Below, one piece after another: positions 10,850 through 21,615 of a stretch of DNA of 64,000 nt. The notes beneath the pieces were generated by a model. It worked only from the letters and a program-made list of their open reading frames with translations, was not told the DNA's origin and searched no databases. This DNA comes from Salinisphaera sp963835375 (GTDB taxonomy: Bacteria; Pseudomonadota; Gammaproteobacteria; Nevskiales; Salinisphaeraceae). Each line of letters starts with the position of its first letter. The first letter of the stretch is position 1. Both the position numbers and the translations under genes were made by a program. The DNA lies in contig CAWIGB010000015.1 of NCBI GenBank assembly GCA_963835375.1, forward strand, positions 124,001 to 188,000. The letters run 5' to 3'.

Positions 10850-13800
10850 ATGCGACTGACCCAGATCAAGCTCGCCGGCTTCAAGTCGTTCGTCGATCCG
10901 ACCACGCTGTCGCTGGCGTCGAATCTGACCAGCGTGGTCGGGCCCAATGGCTGCGGCAAGTCGAACGTCATCGATGCCGTGCGCTGGGTGACCGGCGAGT
11001 CGAGCGCGCGACAACTGCGCGGCGAAGCACTCGAAGATGTCATCTTCAACGGCTCCAACGCCCGCAAGCCGGTCGGGCGGGCCTCGGTCGAGCTGCGCTT
11101 CGACAACAGCGAAGGCAAGCTCGGCGGCCAGTACGGCGCATTCGGCGAGATATCGATTCGTCGCGAGCTGAGCCGGGACGGCGGATCGAAGTACTTCATC
11201 AACAACACGCGCGCACGTCGGCGCGATGTGGTCGATCTTTTTCTCGGCACCGGGCTGGGCGGTCGCAGCAACTACGCCGTGATCGAGCAGGGCGCGGTCA
11301 ACCGCCTGATCGAGGCCAAGCCGGAGGATATGCGTCAGGTGCTCGAGGAAGCGGCGGGCATTTCCAAGTACAAGGAACGGCGCCGCGAGACCGAAAACCG
11401 TATCCGGCACACGCGCGAGAATCTCGAGCGCCTCGACGACCTGATCTCCGAGGTGAGCCAGCGCCTGGCCACGCTCAAGCGCCAGGCCGCGAACGCGGAA
11501 AAATACAAGGCGTTGAAGGCCGACGAGCGCCGGCTTCGCGCCGAACTGCTCACCCTGCGCTGGCAGGCCCGTGCGGGCGAAGTCGAGGCAGCCGAGGCCA
11601 CGCTGCGCGAGACCGAGGATCGGCTGCGCCAGGCGATTTCGGTGCGCCGACAGGCCGAGAGCGCGCGCGACGAGGCCAACAAGGCGCAACAGAACGCGAT
11701 GACCGAGGTGCAGAACCGCCAGGCCGCGTTCTATGACGCCCAGGCGAACGTCGGCCGGATCGAGCAGGCCCTCAATCATGCACGCGAAGTCGAGCAGATG
11801 CGCCAGCGCGAGCGCCAGTCGCTGGTTGATCGGCTCGATGGCCTGAGCCAGCGCCGCGCGACCGATCAGGACGCCGACCAGGCGCTCGCCACCGAACAGC
11901 AGACACGCCAGACCGAACGGGATGCAGCGGCGGTGGAACTGGACGCCGCGCGCGAACGGCTGGCCGCGGCCGAGAAGGAAGCCGCGGATGCCGAGGCCGC
12001 ATGGGACGCATTCAACGCGGGAGAGCACAACCCGGTACAACAGCTCGATGCCGAACGAACGCGAGCGCGTTATGCGGCACAGCAGCGCGATGCAGTGGCC
12101 GAACGCGATGCCGCGCGGCGCGCCGAGCGTGAACGGCTGCCGGCGATCGACGAATCGGCACTCGTCGATGCCGAGCAGGAGGTCGCCGCACGTACGCAGC
12201 AGATCGAGACCGACCGGAAGCAGGCAGCGACCGCGGCCGACGCCATCGACGCGCTTCGAGTTGAAATTGCAGACGTCGAGAAACAGCTCACCGCGCAGCG
12301 GACGCAGCTCGGCGAACGTCAGGCGGAGCTGGCGTCGGAACGCAAGATGCAGCAAGCCGTGCTGCGTGAGGACGACGACGCGATCAATGCCTGGCTCGCG
12401 GCGCGTGGCCACGGCCAGGCCGAAGGCGTCGCACGCCGCGTGCGGGTACGGGCAGACTGGCGCGCGGCCGCTGAAGCCGCGCTCGGGCCGTTGCTGCGTG
12501 GCTTCACGGTGGCCGATCTGGCCGGCACGACATCGTCCGACGCGCCGGCCTGGCCGAACGAACCGGTCACCCTGATCGAATCGGAGCGAGCGCTTGCGCT
12601 CGCCGCAGGCGCTTCGCCGGCCGGGCTTGTATCGCTTGCGGAGGGAATCGAGGGCCCCGCTGCACTGCGCGCGGCCGCGGCGCAGGTATTCGTGGCGGCC
12701 GACCTCGCCCAGGCGCTGGCGGTACGCGAACAGCTCGAGCCCCATCAGCTGCTGGTCACGCCGGACGGCTGCCGGGTCGGCCCGGCCAGTCTTACCACGC
12801 CGGCGCCTGAGTCGGCCGAGCGCGGCGTGTTCGAGCGCGAACAACGGATTGCCGCGCTCAACGACGAGGTGCGCGATCTGGAACAGCGTCTGGCTGCCAG
12901 TGACACCGCGTTGACCCAGCGCCGCGAACAGCTCGAGACACGTCGAACCGAGGCGAGCGCGCTGGATGAACGTATCGGTCAGGCGCAACGGACGCTCGAA
13001 ACGCAGCGCGCCGAGCTCGAAGGCCAGCGCCTGCGCGTCGAGCAGACGCGTCGGCGTGACGCCGAGATCGAAGCCGAGCTGGCTGATCTGGCCGAGCAGT
13101 ACGCGCAGGCGCGCGACCAGACCGAGGCAGCCAACGCACGCGTCGCCGAGCTGGAGACCGAGGCGGAGCGTTTCGCCGCGGGCCGTCAGCACGCGCGCGA
13201 GACGCTGGCCTCGACGCGCAAGACGCGCGACACGGCACGCAGCGAAGCGGCAGCGGCCGAGCGTCGCCTCGGGGCGCTGGATTCAGCACTGGCGCAACTC
13301 GCCAGCCGGCGCGAGAACCTTGCCTCGCGTCTTGCCGACACGAATAGCGCCGTGGATGACGTTGCCCAGCAGCTGGAACGCTTCGACGCTGAGGCACCGG
13401 ATAACGAAGTGGCCAACGACTACAGCGCGGAGGATCTGAATGCGGCGCGCGAGATCCAGGCGGCGGCCGAGCGCGAGCTGCGTGCGGCGCGCGACGCATT
13501 GAAGGCCCGAGAAGGCGAGCTGGAAGCGAGCGCTCAGACCGCGATGAACGCCGAGCAGGGCGTGGAAGGCGCACGCGGCGGTATGCAGCAGGCCAAAGTC
13601 GATGTTGAGACGGCCGGTGTTCGTCGGCAAGGCGTGGTCGAGCAGCTTTCCGAACTCGGTGAGGCCCCGGCCGATATCGCGAAAACTCTGCCCGAAGACG
13701 CGACGGCCGATGCCTGGAGCGAATCCATCGAAGCGATCGAGCGCAAGATCGCCCGGCTTGGCGCGATCAATCTGGCCGCGATCGAGGAATACGACGAAGT

Positions 13801-14368
13801 CGCCGAGCGCGAGAACTATCTGGGCGAGCAGCATGCCGACCTGTCCGAGGCGCTGTCGACGCTCGAGACCGCCATCGCCAAGATCGACCGCGAGACACGT
13901 CAGCGTTTCAAGGCCACCTACGATCAGATCAACGCGCGTTTTTCCGAGATGTTTCCGCAGCTGTTCGGCGGCGGCGAGGCGGCGCTGGAACTCACCGACG
14001 AAGACTGGCTCACCACCGGCGTAAAGGTCATGGCGAGGCCGCCCGGCAAACGCAACGCCTCGATCCAGATGCTGTCCGGCGGCGAGAAGGCGCTGACCGC
14101 GGTCGCCTTGCTGTTCGCGCTGTTCGAGCTCAATCCGGCGCCGTTCTGTATGCTCGACGAGATCGATGCGCCGCTCGACGATGCCAACGTCTCGCGTTTT
14201 TGTGAGCTGGTGCGCAAGATGTCTGCACAGGTGCAGTTCATCGTCATCACGCATAATAAACTGACCATGGAATTGGCCGAACAACTCCACGGCGTGACCA
14301 TGGCCGAACCCGGTGTGTCCCGGCTGGTCAGTGTCGACATCGATCAGGCGCTGGATCTCGCCGGTTAG
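10850..14368 (+). CDS. smc: Chromosome segregation ATPase SMC
   Basis: SMC forms V-shaped dimers that, with ScpA and ScpB (encoded at 22.6-24.1 kb), organise and segregate the chromosome. The product is 1172 residues with an intact frame. The Walker A motif GPNGCGKSN lies at residues 31-39. The long coiled coils are rich in Glu, Ala, Arg and Gln, with a hinge around residues 500-620 (from NAWLAARGHGQAEGVA). The C-terminal head has the ABC signature LSGGEKALTA near residue 1074 and Walker B CMLDEIDAPLDD near 1100. It heads the smc-zipA-ligA order known from pseudomonads. An inverted repeat GCGCTAG/CTAGCGC at 10731-10750 lies in the upstream gap. Confidence 0.98.
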   Translation: MRLTQIKLAGFKSFVDPTTLSLASNLTSVVGPNGCGKSNVIDAVRWVTGESSARQLRGEALEDVIFNGSNARKPVGRASVELRFDNSEGKLGGQYGAFGEISIRRELSRDGGSKYFINNTRARRRDVVDLFLGTGLGGRSNYAVIEQGAVNRLIEAKPEDMRQVLEEAAGISKYKERRRETENRIRHTRENLERLDDLISEVSQRLATLKRQAANAEKYKALKADERRLRAELLTLRWQARAGEVEAAEATLRETEDRLRQAISVRRQAESARDEANKAQQNAMTEVQNRQAAFYDAQANVGRIEQALNHAREVEQMRQRERQSLVDRLDGLSQRRATDQDADQALATEQQTRQTERDAAAVELDAARERLAAAEKEAADAEAAWDAFNAGEHNPVQQLDAERTRARYAAQQRDAVAERDAARRAERERLPAIDESALVDAEQEVAARTQQIETDRKQAATAADAIDALRVEIADVEKQLTAQRTQLGERQAELASERKMQQAVLREDDDAINAWLAARGHGQAEGVARRVRVRADWRAAAEAALGPLLRGFTVADLAGTTSSDAPAWPNEPVTLIESERALALAAGASPAGLVSLAEGIEGPAALRAAAAQVFVAADLAQALAVREQLEPHQLLVTPDGCRVGPASLTTPAPESAERGVFEREQRIAALNDEVRDLEQRLAASDTALTQRREQLETRRTEASALDERIGQAQRTLETQRAELEGQRLRVEQTRRRDAEIEAELADLAEQYAQARDQTEAANARVAELETEAERFAAGRQHARETLASTRKTRDTARSEAAAAERRLGALDSALAQLASRRENLASRLADTNSAVDDVAQQLERFDAEAPDNEVANDYSAEDLNAAREIQAAAERELRAARDALKAREGELEASAQTAMNAEQGVEGARGGMQQAKVDVETAGVRRQGVVEQLSELGEAPADIAKTLPEDATADAWSESIEAIERKIARLGAINLAAIEEYDEVAERENYLGEQHADLSEALSTLETAIAKIDRETRQRFKATYDQINARFSEMFPQLFGGGEAALELTDEDWLTTGVKVMARPPGKRNASIQMLSGGEKALTAVALLFALFELNPAPFCMLDEIDAPLDDANVSRFCELVRKMSAQVQFIVITHNKLTMELAEQLHGVTMAEPGVSRLVSVDIDQALDLAG

Positions 14369-14417
14369 CGCACCCGCTCCGCCCACGGTCCCTCATCCAC
14401 ATTCATTTTCGTCGCCT

Positions 14418-15357
14418 ATGTCTATCGTGCAATGGCTTCTTCTGGTTCTCGTCGTCGTCGTCGTTGCGGGCGTCTACTGGTATATCCGTCGGCAGGGCGG
14501 TGGCGACCCCTGGCAGGGCATGGACGAACCCGTCGAGGGCGCGGACAAGAATGCGCCGACCGGCGGCGATTCCTATGTGGTCGGCGTCCGTACGATCAAT
14601 AAGGAAACGCCGGCCGACCGCAAGGCCGCCGTGGAGGCGGCCCGCGCCCGCGAAGACGAGCGGGCGACCGAACACGAGTCGCTGGATCGGACTCGCGCGG
14701 TGCGCCAGCCCACCGCGGTGCGGCGTCGGTCCGGCAGCCCACGGGCAAGCGCCGGCCGAGGGCGCGCCGCGCGGCCAGACGACCGTCCGCTCCAGCGAAG
14801 CCGAGCCGCCGCGCGGTCTGGACAAGGCCGCGGCCGGGCACGACGACAGCCCGGCCGCCGACACCGAGATCCCGCCGGCCGTGACCGAGCGCGTCGACAT
14901 GGTCGCGCCCGAGCGCACCGAACAATCGCAGCTGTTCATGCTCTATGTCGCGGCCCCCGAAGGACAGGTGTTCGACGGTCCGACCATTCACGAGACCCTG
15001 GCCAAGGCCGATCTCAAGTTCGGGCTCAACGATCTCTATCACCGGGTGACTGAAGTCCACGGCGTGACCGAGTCGGTGTTCTGTGTCGCCAACATGCTCA
15101 AACCGGGCACGCTCGATCCGGTCGATCAGGATCAGCTGACCACACCGGGTCTGACCATGTTTCTGCTGGTGCCGGCGCCGATCGAGGGCCGGCCGGCGAT
15201 GCGCGACATGATGGAAACCGCGAACCTGCTCGCCACCGATCTCGGCGGGAATGTACTGGACGACAACCGCGCCTTGCTCAAGGCACAGACGGCGCAGTAC
15301 ATACTGGATCAGATCGCTGACATCGACCGCCGGGCGCAGCTCGGCCGCCGGCGCTGA
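14418..15357 (+). CDS. zipA: Cell division protein ZipA (one frame break)
   Basis: ZipA anchors FtsZ to the membrane at the division site. ATG 14418 gives MSIVQWLLLVLVVVVVAGVYW, quoted only in part here, a single N-terminal membrane anchor. A charged Pro/Ala/Gln linker follows, then the C-terminal FtsZ-binding domain (LFMLYVAAPEGQVFDGPTI to the end). The linker and the domain are in different frames; one extra base near 14723 accounts for this. The corrected length is about 312 residues. The stop overlaps the ligA start (TGATG at 15355-15359). Confidence 0.85.
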
Positions 15358-17477
15358 TGGGCGAGCGTATCCCGGCGGCCCAGCGGGAGCGCGCTGAGCA
15401 ACTCGCAAGGGATCTGGCCGAGCACAGCCGCGCCTATTACATCGAGGCCCAGCCGACCATCTCGGACGCCGAGTACGACCGGCTGTTCCGCGAGCTGGAA
15501 GCGCTGGAGGCCGAATATCCGGCGCTCGTCACGCCCGATTCGCCAACCCAGCGCGTCGGCGCACCGCCGGTGGACGCCTTCGAGTCGGTCGACCATGCGA
15601 CGCCGATGCTGTCGCTGGCGAACTGCTTCGACGACGATGAGCTGGCCGAGTTCGATCGACGGGCCCGCGAGGGGGCGAGCGTCGACGAACTGGTTTATTG
15701 CGCCGAGCCGAAATTCGACGGCACGGCGCTCAATCTGCGTTTCCAATCCGGCGTCATGGTGCGCGCGACGACCCGCGGCGACGGGGTCACCGGCGAGGAC
15801 ATCACGGCCAACGCGCGCACCATCCGCAATCTGCCGCTGCGGCTGGCCACCGAAAATCCGCCGGAGTTCATCGAGATCCGGGGCGAGGTGGTGCTGGCCC
15901 GTTCGCGTTTCAACGAACTCAACGAACGGCTGGAAGGCGAGGGGCACAAGGCGTTCGTGAACCCGCGCAACGCCGCCGCCGGCAGCCTGCGCCAGCTGGA
16001 CTCGCGCATCACTGCCACGCGGCCGCTGGCCTTCATGGGCTACGGCATCGGCCGGGTCGACGGCGCCAGGCTCACCGACAGCCTCTATGAGCAGCTGCAG
16101 CTGCTGGCGGACTGGGGGTTCACCATCAGCCCGTACGTCGAGCGTGTCACCGGCCTGGAGGGTTGCCGGGCCTACTACGAGGCCATGGCCAGAGCGCCGC
16201 GCCGATCTCGACATCGAGATCGACGGCTGCGTGTTCAAGGTCGACGACGGCGCCAGCCGGGACGAACTCGGCTTCGTCGCGCGCGCGCCGCGCTGGGCGA
16301 TCGCGCGCAAATTTCCCGGCCGAGGAAACGACCACCACGCTCAACAGCGTCGAGTTCCAGGTCGGGCGGACCGGGGCGCTTACGCCGGTGGCCAAGCTCG
16401 AGCCAGTCTTTCGTCGGCGGCGTGACCGTATCCAACGCCACGCTGCACAACATGGACGAGATCGAGCGCAAGGATATTCGCATCGGCGATCGTGTCGTGG
16501 TGCGACGAGCGGGTGACGTGATCCCGGAGGTCAAGGAGGTCGCCGAGCGCGGGGATCACGCGACGCCGATCAGAGTTGCCGTCGGCGTGCCCGGTGTGCG
16601 GCTCGGCCGTCGAGCGGGTGGAAGGCGAGGCCGTGGCGCGCTGTACCGGCGGATTGGTGTGCGCGGCGCAGCGACGCGAGGCGCTCAAGCATTTCGCCTC
16701 GCGTACGGCGCTCGATATCGAAGGTCTCGGCGATCGCCAGATCGAAGCCTTCGTCGCCGAGGGCTTGCTGCATTCGCCGGCCGATATCTTCGCGCTGGCC
16801 CAGTACCGCGACAATCTGGTCGAGCGCGAAGGCTACGGCGAGAAATCCGTGGCCAATCTGCTGGCCTCGATCGAGGCGGCGAAGACGACCACCCTGGAAC
16901 GCTTCATCTTCGCGCTCGGCATCCGCGAGGTCGGTCAGACCATGGCCCGCGATCTGGCGCGTCAGTTCGGCACGCTGGACGCTCTGAGAACCGAGGCACA
17001 ACGTTATCATCAGCGCCTGGCCGATGTGCACGAGCAGCATCCGGACAACAAGGCAGCCCGCGATCGGGCAATGGTCGCGGAGGGTCTGCAGGCAGTGCCG
17101 GGCGTGGGTGCCCGCGTGGCGCAGTCGATTGCCGATTTCTTCACCGAACCCCGCAACGTCGAGGTGATCGACGGCGTTGATCGAGGCCGGTGTGCACTGG
17201 CCAACCGTCGATACCGACGTCACCGCGCAGCCGCTTGCCGGGCAGACGTTCGTGCTGACCGGCAGTATGGAGTCGCTCACGCGCGACGAGGCCGGTGATC
17301 GGCTGGAAGCACTGGGCGCCCGTGTGAGCCTCGAGCGTGTCGAAGAAAACCGATTACGTGGTGGCCGGCGAGCGCGCCGGTAGCAAGCGCGACAAGGCCG
17401 AGAAGCTGGGCATCGAGATCCTCGACGAGGCCGGGCTGCTGGCACTGCTTGCAGAACACGGAGCCGGCGCGGCGTAA
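15357..17477 (+). CDS. ligA: NAD-dependent DNA ligase LigA (six single-base frame breaks)
   Basis: LigA seals nicks in replication and repair using NAD. The N-terminal half reads cleanly from ATG 15357; the adenylated lysine is Lys119 in AEPKFDG. Breaks then occur near 16190, 16318, 16404, 16575, 17171 and 17331, each fitting one extra base. Following the family through them gives ADLDIEIDGCVFKVDD, EETTTTLNSVEFQVGRTG, FVGGVTVSNATLHNMDEI, the zinc-finger CPVCGSAVE..ARC..LVC, the HhH domain and a BRCT end SVSKKTDYVVAGERAGSKRD, finishing at TAA 17475-17477. The corrected length is about 704 residues. All conserved blocks survive, which argues against a true pseudogene in this essential gene. Confidence 0.9.
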
Positions 17478-17611
17478 CTTCGGCGCGCTTGTGCGGCACG
17501 ACACGGCGATAGCCGCCCGTGGCTTGCGGATAGATCGGGAAAGGCGGCTGCTTGCCGCTCATGCCGCAAGATCGTAGGCTAGCCCGTCGATCCCAACACA
17601 GGAACAGCACG

Positions 17612-18016
17612 GTGGCGCGAAGCTGGCTCGAGGTCACAACCGGGGAAGTTCAGTCGCGGATCGGGGCGAGCGAGCGCCTGGCCGAGCGGCGCGAGGCCAT
17701 CGCCGATCAGGCCTGGTCGGCGATCGAGGGCTGGGTCGCCGCAGCGCATTTCAAGCGGCGGGCGAACGCATCGGCCGTCGCGAGTTCCGCGTCGCCGGCG
17801 ACAGCGAGTATGCCGTGGCCCGTTGCGGCATCTACGCCCCGGGCGCGGTCGAGCACGACCCGCGGGTAGCCTTTCACGAAGCCGAGTTCGATGCCTACCA
17901 GCCGTTGGTCGTGCTGCGGCGCAAGGCCGACGGCGCCGGCTGCGCCGGTTGCAGAGCCGCACTCTGCGCGTCGCGCGCTCGACGAGACGACGCTGAGCGA
18001 CTTTCTCGACGGCTGA
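17612..18016 (+). CDS. Small hypothetical protein, two apparent frame breaks
   Basis: I do not recognise this protein. GTG 17612, preceded by AGGAA at 17600-17604, opens ARSWLEVTTGEVQSRIG. The frame appears to lose a base near 17759 (continuing GERIGRREFRVAGDSEYAV) and gain one near 17945 (continuing AEPHSARRALDETTLSDFL), ending at TGA 18014-18016. That would be about 134 residues, soluble, with no signal peptide or membrane segment. The evidence is codon-like composition and a coherent charged alpha/beta-like sequence across the breaks. It lies between ligA and the convergent TonB receptor gene. Confidence 0.45.
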
Positions 18017-18033
18017 GTCGATGCAAACGGCCC

Positions 18034-20136
18034 TCAGAGCCGGAACTTCAGGCCCGCGTAGATCGAACGCCCCGGCGCCGGCTCGAAATACCGCCCGCCG
18101 TAGCTGTTGATCCGGATATTGTCGAAATAGTCGTCGTCGAACAGATTGTCGACGCCGGCATAGACCGTCAGATGGTGGTCGCCGGCCGGCACGGTCTTGC
18201 CCACGCGTGCGTCGACAACGGTATGCGGCGCCACGCGCGATGTATTGGCGTCGTTGGCATAGATCGAGCCGGCCCAGTGCATGTCGACCGCGGCATAGCC
18301 GATATTCGGCGCGCTGCCAGGCCAGTTCGCCGAACGCGGTCTGTTCGGGAATACCGGGCAGGCGATGGCCTGAATAGTCGTTGCCGTTCTCGTCGACATA
18401 GTCGCGATACTCGGTAGTTGGCGACCGTGTAGGCGAGCGGTGGTCGACACATGGTGGCCGAGATCGAATGACAGTTTCGACTCGATGCCCTGGCGGCGCG
18501 AGCGGCCGGAGTTCTGGTAGAACGTGCGATCGCCCTGTTCGGCGTAGGCGGTGATCGCGTCGCGCACGTTCACCCAGAACGCGTCGATCTGATAGCGCCC
18601 GCGGGTGCCGAATTCGCCCTTGGCGCCGATCTCGTAGTTCACTGCCTTCTGCGGGCCGAGGCTCGGATTGAACCCACCCGAGCCGGTCGGGTTGGCGAAT
18701 TCGGTGAACGTGGGCGACTCGAACGCGTTGGCGATATTGGCGTACACGTGCTGGCGATGTGCCCAGGCATAGTTCAGGCCGAAGTTGAACGAGGCGCGCA
18801 TGGTAGTTGCGGCTGCCTGACTGATTGCCGTCGGACCTGAAATGGTCGGCGATATCGAAGTTCAGCCAGTCGTAGCGCGCTCCAAGAGTGGCTTTCAGAT
18901 CCGAAGTGATGCGCGAACTCGTCCTGGGCGAACACGCCGACGTTGGTCGCGGTTTCATTCTGGTCGAGCCGCAGCGCGCCCTTGCTGCCGAAATCGTTAT
19001 TGTAGCGCTGCCGATCGTCCTGCTGCGTTCTGCGCGTCCGCGCCCAGAACTAGGCGGTTATGGTGGCCGAGCAGCGTGTCGTAGCGGGTGGTCTGGCCGC
19101 CGCCGCCGAAAAAATTACGCCGATACGTCACCGCGCCGCCGCCGCTGGTACTGCCGAAGGGCAGGTACTGGATGAAGTTGCGGTGAGTGTAGAAGGCATG
19201 CAGTTTGTAGTCCTGATGCGCCGAAAGCCGGTCCTTGAATACCCCGCCAAGGGTTTCCTGGCCGACGCTCTGGCGCGCATCGTAGGCGAGGTTGGCCTCG
19301 CGCGCCGCGTGGCGGTCGGCCTCGGGCCGTCTCCCGCGTCACGCCGCCGGGGTCCTGCGTGTTTGGCGCGTGCAACAGGCGCGTAGTGAGTGTGCAGCTT
19401 GCCGTCGGTCGCCGACATCGCGCTCGATCTTGCCGGTGAACTGGTTCTTCACCACCTTGCTGTGCTGGCGATAGCCTTTCTGCTCCAGCCGACTTACGGT
19501 AGCGGCATAGCCCCACTTGTCGTACTTGTGCGCCGAGGACAGGCTCTCGCGGTGGTAGCCGTTGCTGCCGCCGGCGACTTCGGCCTCGTCGAGCGGGCCG
19601 TCGCCGGGCGCGAGCGTGGTGATGTCGATCACGCCGCCGGTGGCGTTGCCGTAGAGCGCCGAGAACGGGCCGCGCAGCACTTCCATCCGATCGATCGCGC
19701 CGAGATCGATCGAGTCGGTCTGGGCCTGGCCGTCGACCAGTGTTTCCGGGATGCCGTCGACCAGCACGCGCACGCCGCGCACGCCGAAGGCCGAGCGGGC
19801 GCCGAAGCCGCGTATCGACACCCGCAGATTCTGCGCGAAGTTGGAGCCGTTGTTGGCATAGACGCCCGGCACGCGGTTGAGCGCCGGGTTGAGCTGGGTC
19901 TTGCGTCGGCCCTGGTCGATTGCATCATGGCCGACCACATCGACGGCGGCCGGGGTCGGACAACAGATCCTGGCCGAGCCGGAACGCGTTCGACCTGGAT
20001 CGGTGCGAGTACGCGGGTCGGCGCGTTCACGGTGTCGCCGCGCCGCGGCAACCGGCGTATCAGCCGGGCTGGTCCGGGCGTGCAGGGGCGCGGCCGCGAC
20101 CAGCAGGCAGCCAGTCGCAATGACGCGGCTGTTCAC
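18034..20136 (-). CDS. TonB-dependent outer membrane receptor (multiple frame breaks)
   Basis: TonB-dependent receptors import siderophores, cobalamin or other ligands across the outer membrane. GTG 20136, with AGGGAG just upstream, opens a signal peptide (VIATGCLLVAAAPLHA). The plug domain is clear: ALNRVPGVYANNG, RVSIRGFGARSAFGVRGVRV, LVDGIPETLVDGQAQTDS, DRMEVLRGPFSALYGNATGG. The barrel includes HVYANIANAFESPTFTEFAN and the end VYAGVDNLFDDDYFDN...GLKFRL. I count at least six frame changes between 20100 and 18300. The pieces add up to a full receptor of about 700 residues. The ligand is not evident; no siderophore or Fur-box gene is adjacent. It might be a genuine pseudogene, but the breaks resemble those in essential genes nearby. 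Confidence 0.8.
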
Positions 20137-20198
20137 GTGTTTTCTCCCTGCGCGCGCCCGCGCCTTCCCCAGGGGCGCGCGATGGTCCGGGCGCGGGC

Positions 20199-20466
20199 TT
20201 ATTCTTCGGGCGCCAGTGCGCGTATCTGCACGCGCGTGGATATCGGTCTGCATGAGATCGCCCAGCGCCTCGTAGACCAGGCGGTGGCGCTCGATCGGGC
20301 TGACGCCGGTGAACTTCGGCGACCGAATCGTGACATGAAAATGCCCGAGCCCGGTCTTCGCGCCGGCATGACCGACATGCAGGTGGCTGTCGTCGCGAAT
20401 GGCGATGTCGTCGGTGTCCAGCCCCTCGGCGAGGGCGGCGCGGATGCGATGGATGCGATCGCTCAT
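20199..20466 (-). CDS. bolA: BolA family protein (one frame break)
   Basis: BolA-type proteins pair with monothiol glutaredoxins in iron-sulfur and iron regulation and affect morphology. ATG 20466 gives MSDRIHRIRAALAEGL, followed by DDSHLHVGHAG, the helix-loop with a cluster histidine, and HFHVTIRSPKFTGVSPIERH, then LVYEALGDLMQTDIHA. An extra base near 20230 takes the frame off; removing it yields VQIRALAPEE and stop TAA 20201-20199, about 88 residues. The start is 10 bp after the yciI stop, so the two form a leftward operon. Confidence 0.9.
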
Positions 20467-20475
20467 AGTCAAGGC

Positions 20476-20775
20476 TTAAAAGACTTTCTTGTACGGATAG
20501 ACCGTGGTTTCCATGTACACGCCTTCGGCGTTGTAGGGATCGACCTTGGCCCATTGGCGGGCCGATTCCAGGCTGTCGAAGGCGGCGATGATGATGCTGC
20601 CCTGATAACCGTCGGTGATCTTGCCGTAGGCGTCGTCGCGCGGCAGCGGGCCCGCGGTCAGCAGGCGGCCTTCGGCATCCAGATCCTTCAGGCGCTGGCG
20701 ATGCTCTTCGCCGGCCTTGGCGCGGCCGTCGGCGCTTTCGGCCACGTCGAAGCACACGATAGCGAAGTAATCCAT
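20476..20775 (-). CDS. yciI: YciI family protein
   Basis: YciI proteins are small ferredoxin-fold dimers related to dehydrochlorinases; their reaction in proteobacteria is not settled. The 99-residue product starts at ATG 20775 (MDYFAIVCFDVAESADGR). The family block RAKAGEEHRQRLKDLDAEGRL is present, with the conserved His followed by GPLP and AFDSLESARQWAKVDPY. In many gammaproteobacteria yciI lies beside bolA-like and septation genes. Here it precedes bolA by 10 bp and is divergent from yciO. Confidence 0.9.
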   Translation of the reverse strand: MDYFAIVCFDVAESADGRAKAGEEHRQRLKDLDAEGRLLTAGPLPRDDAYGKITDGYQGSIIIAAFDSLESARQWAKVDPYNAEGVYMETTVYPYKKVF

Positions 20776-20885
20776 GACGGAATTCGTCCCGCAGGACACG
20801 GCTGTGTAGTGCGGCATAGTGTGCCGCATGCGGCAAGGCTCGACTATGGGCGCGACGCCGCTCGCCAGTGCGTTACACTTGACGC

Positions 20886-21530
20886 ATGAGCGAACTCGTC
20901 CATGTCCACGCACGAGACGCCGCAGCCGCGTCGAATCGAAAAGGTCGCCCGGGCCTTGCGCGCGGGCCAGGTCATCGCCTATCCGACCGACTCCTCCTAC
21001 GGCCTGGCGTGCGCCATGGGCGACAGGAGCGCGATGGAGCGCATCCGCCAGATCCGCGGCCTCGACCGCGATCATTTCTTCACCCTGGTCTGTCGCGATC
21101 TGTCGGAGATCTCGCAGTACGCCAAGGTGGAGAACGCCGAGTTTTCGCCTGCTCAAGGCGGCCACGCCCGGCGCCTACACCTTCGTCCTGAAGGCTTCTA
21201 AGCAGGTGCCGAACTGGCTGGCGCATCCCAAGCGCAAGACCATCGGCATCCGCGTGCCCGGCCACCCGGTGGCGCGCGCGATCGTGGAGGCGCTCGGCGA
21301 ACCGTTCATGACCGTGACCGCCGTCGCCGACGACGGACCGAGCGCTGTCCGAGGCCACCGAAGTACGCGAGGAATTCGATCGACGGGTCGATCTGATCGT
21401 GGACGGCGGGGCCACAGGCGTGGAGCCGACGACCGTCGTCGATCTCACCGACGCCGTGCCGCAGATTCTGCGCGCGGGCAAGGGCAGCGCCGAGGCGATC
21501 GGGCTGGACCGACGAAGCCAGATCGCCTGA
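20886..21530 (+). CDS. yciO: YciO/Sua5-YrdC family protein (three frame breaks)
   Basis: This is the YciO branch of the YrdC fold, which binds L-threonylcarbamoyl-AMP-like ligands and dsRNA. I start at ATG 20886 because MSELVHVHARD resembles the conserved N-terminus around an IHP motif; ATG 20902 in the next frame is an alternative. Extra bases near 20915, 21143 and 21345 shift the frame. Joined, it reads RALRAGQVIAYPTDSSYGLA, HFFTLVCRDLSEISQYAKV, RLLKAATPGAYTFVLKASK, RKTIGIRVPGHPVARAIVEA and DLIVDGGATGVEPTTVVDLT. The corrected length is about 213 residues, close to the usual 206. Confidence 0.85.
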
Positions 21531-21615
21531 GGCCTGAAGCCGGCCGGCCTCGGCGGCTGGCCGCCTAGTGCCGTATACTCGCGCGTTTGTCATCCTCGAC
21601 AGCTGGGAGTAGCTC

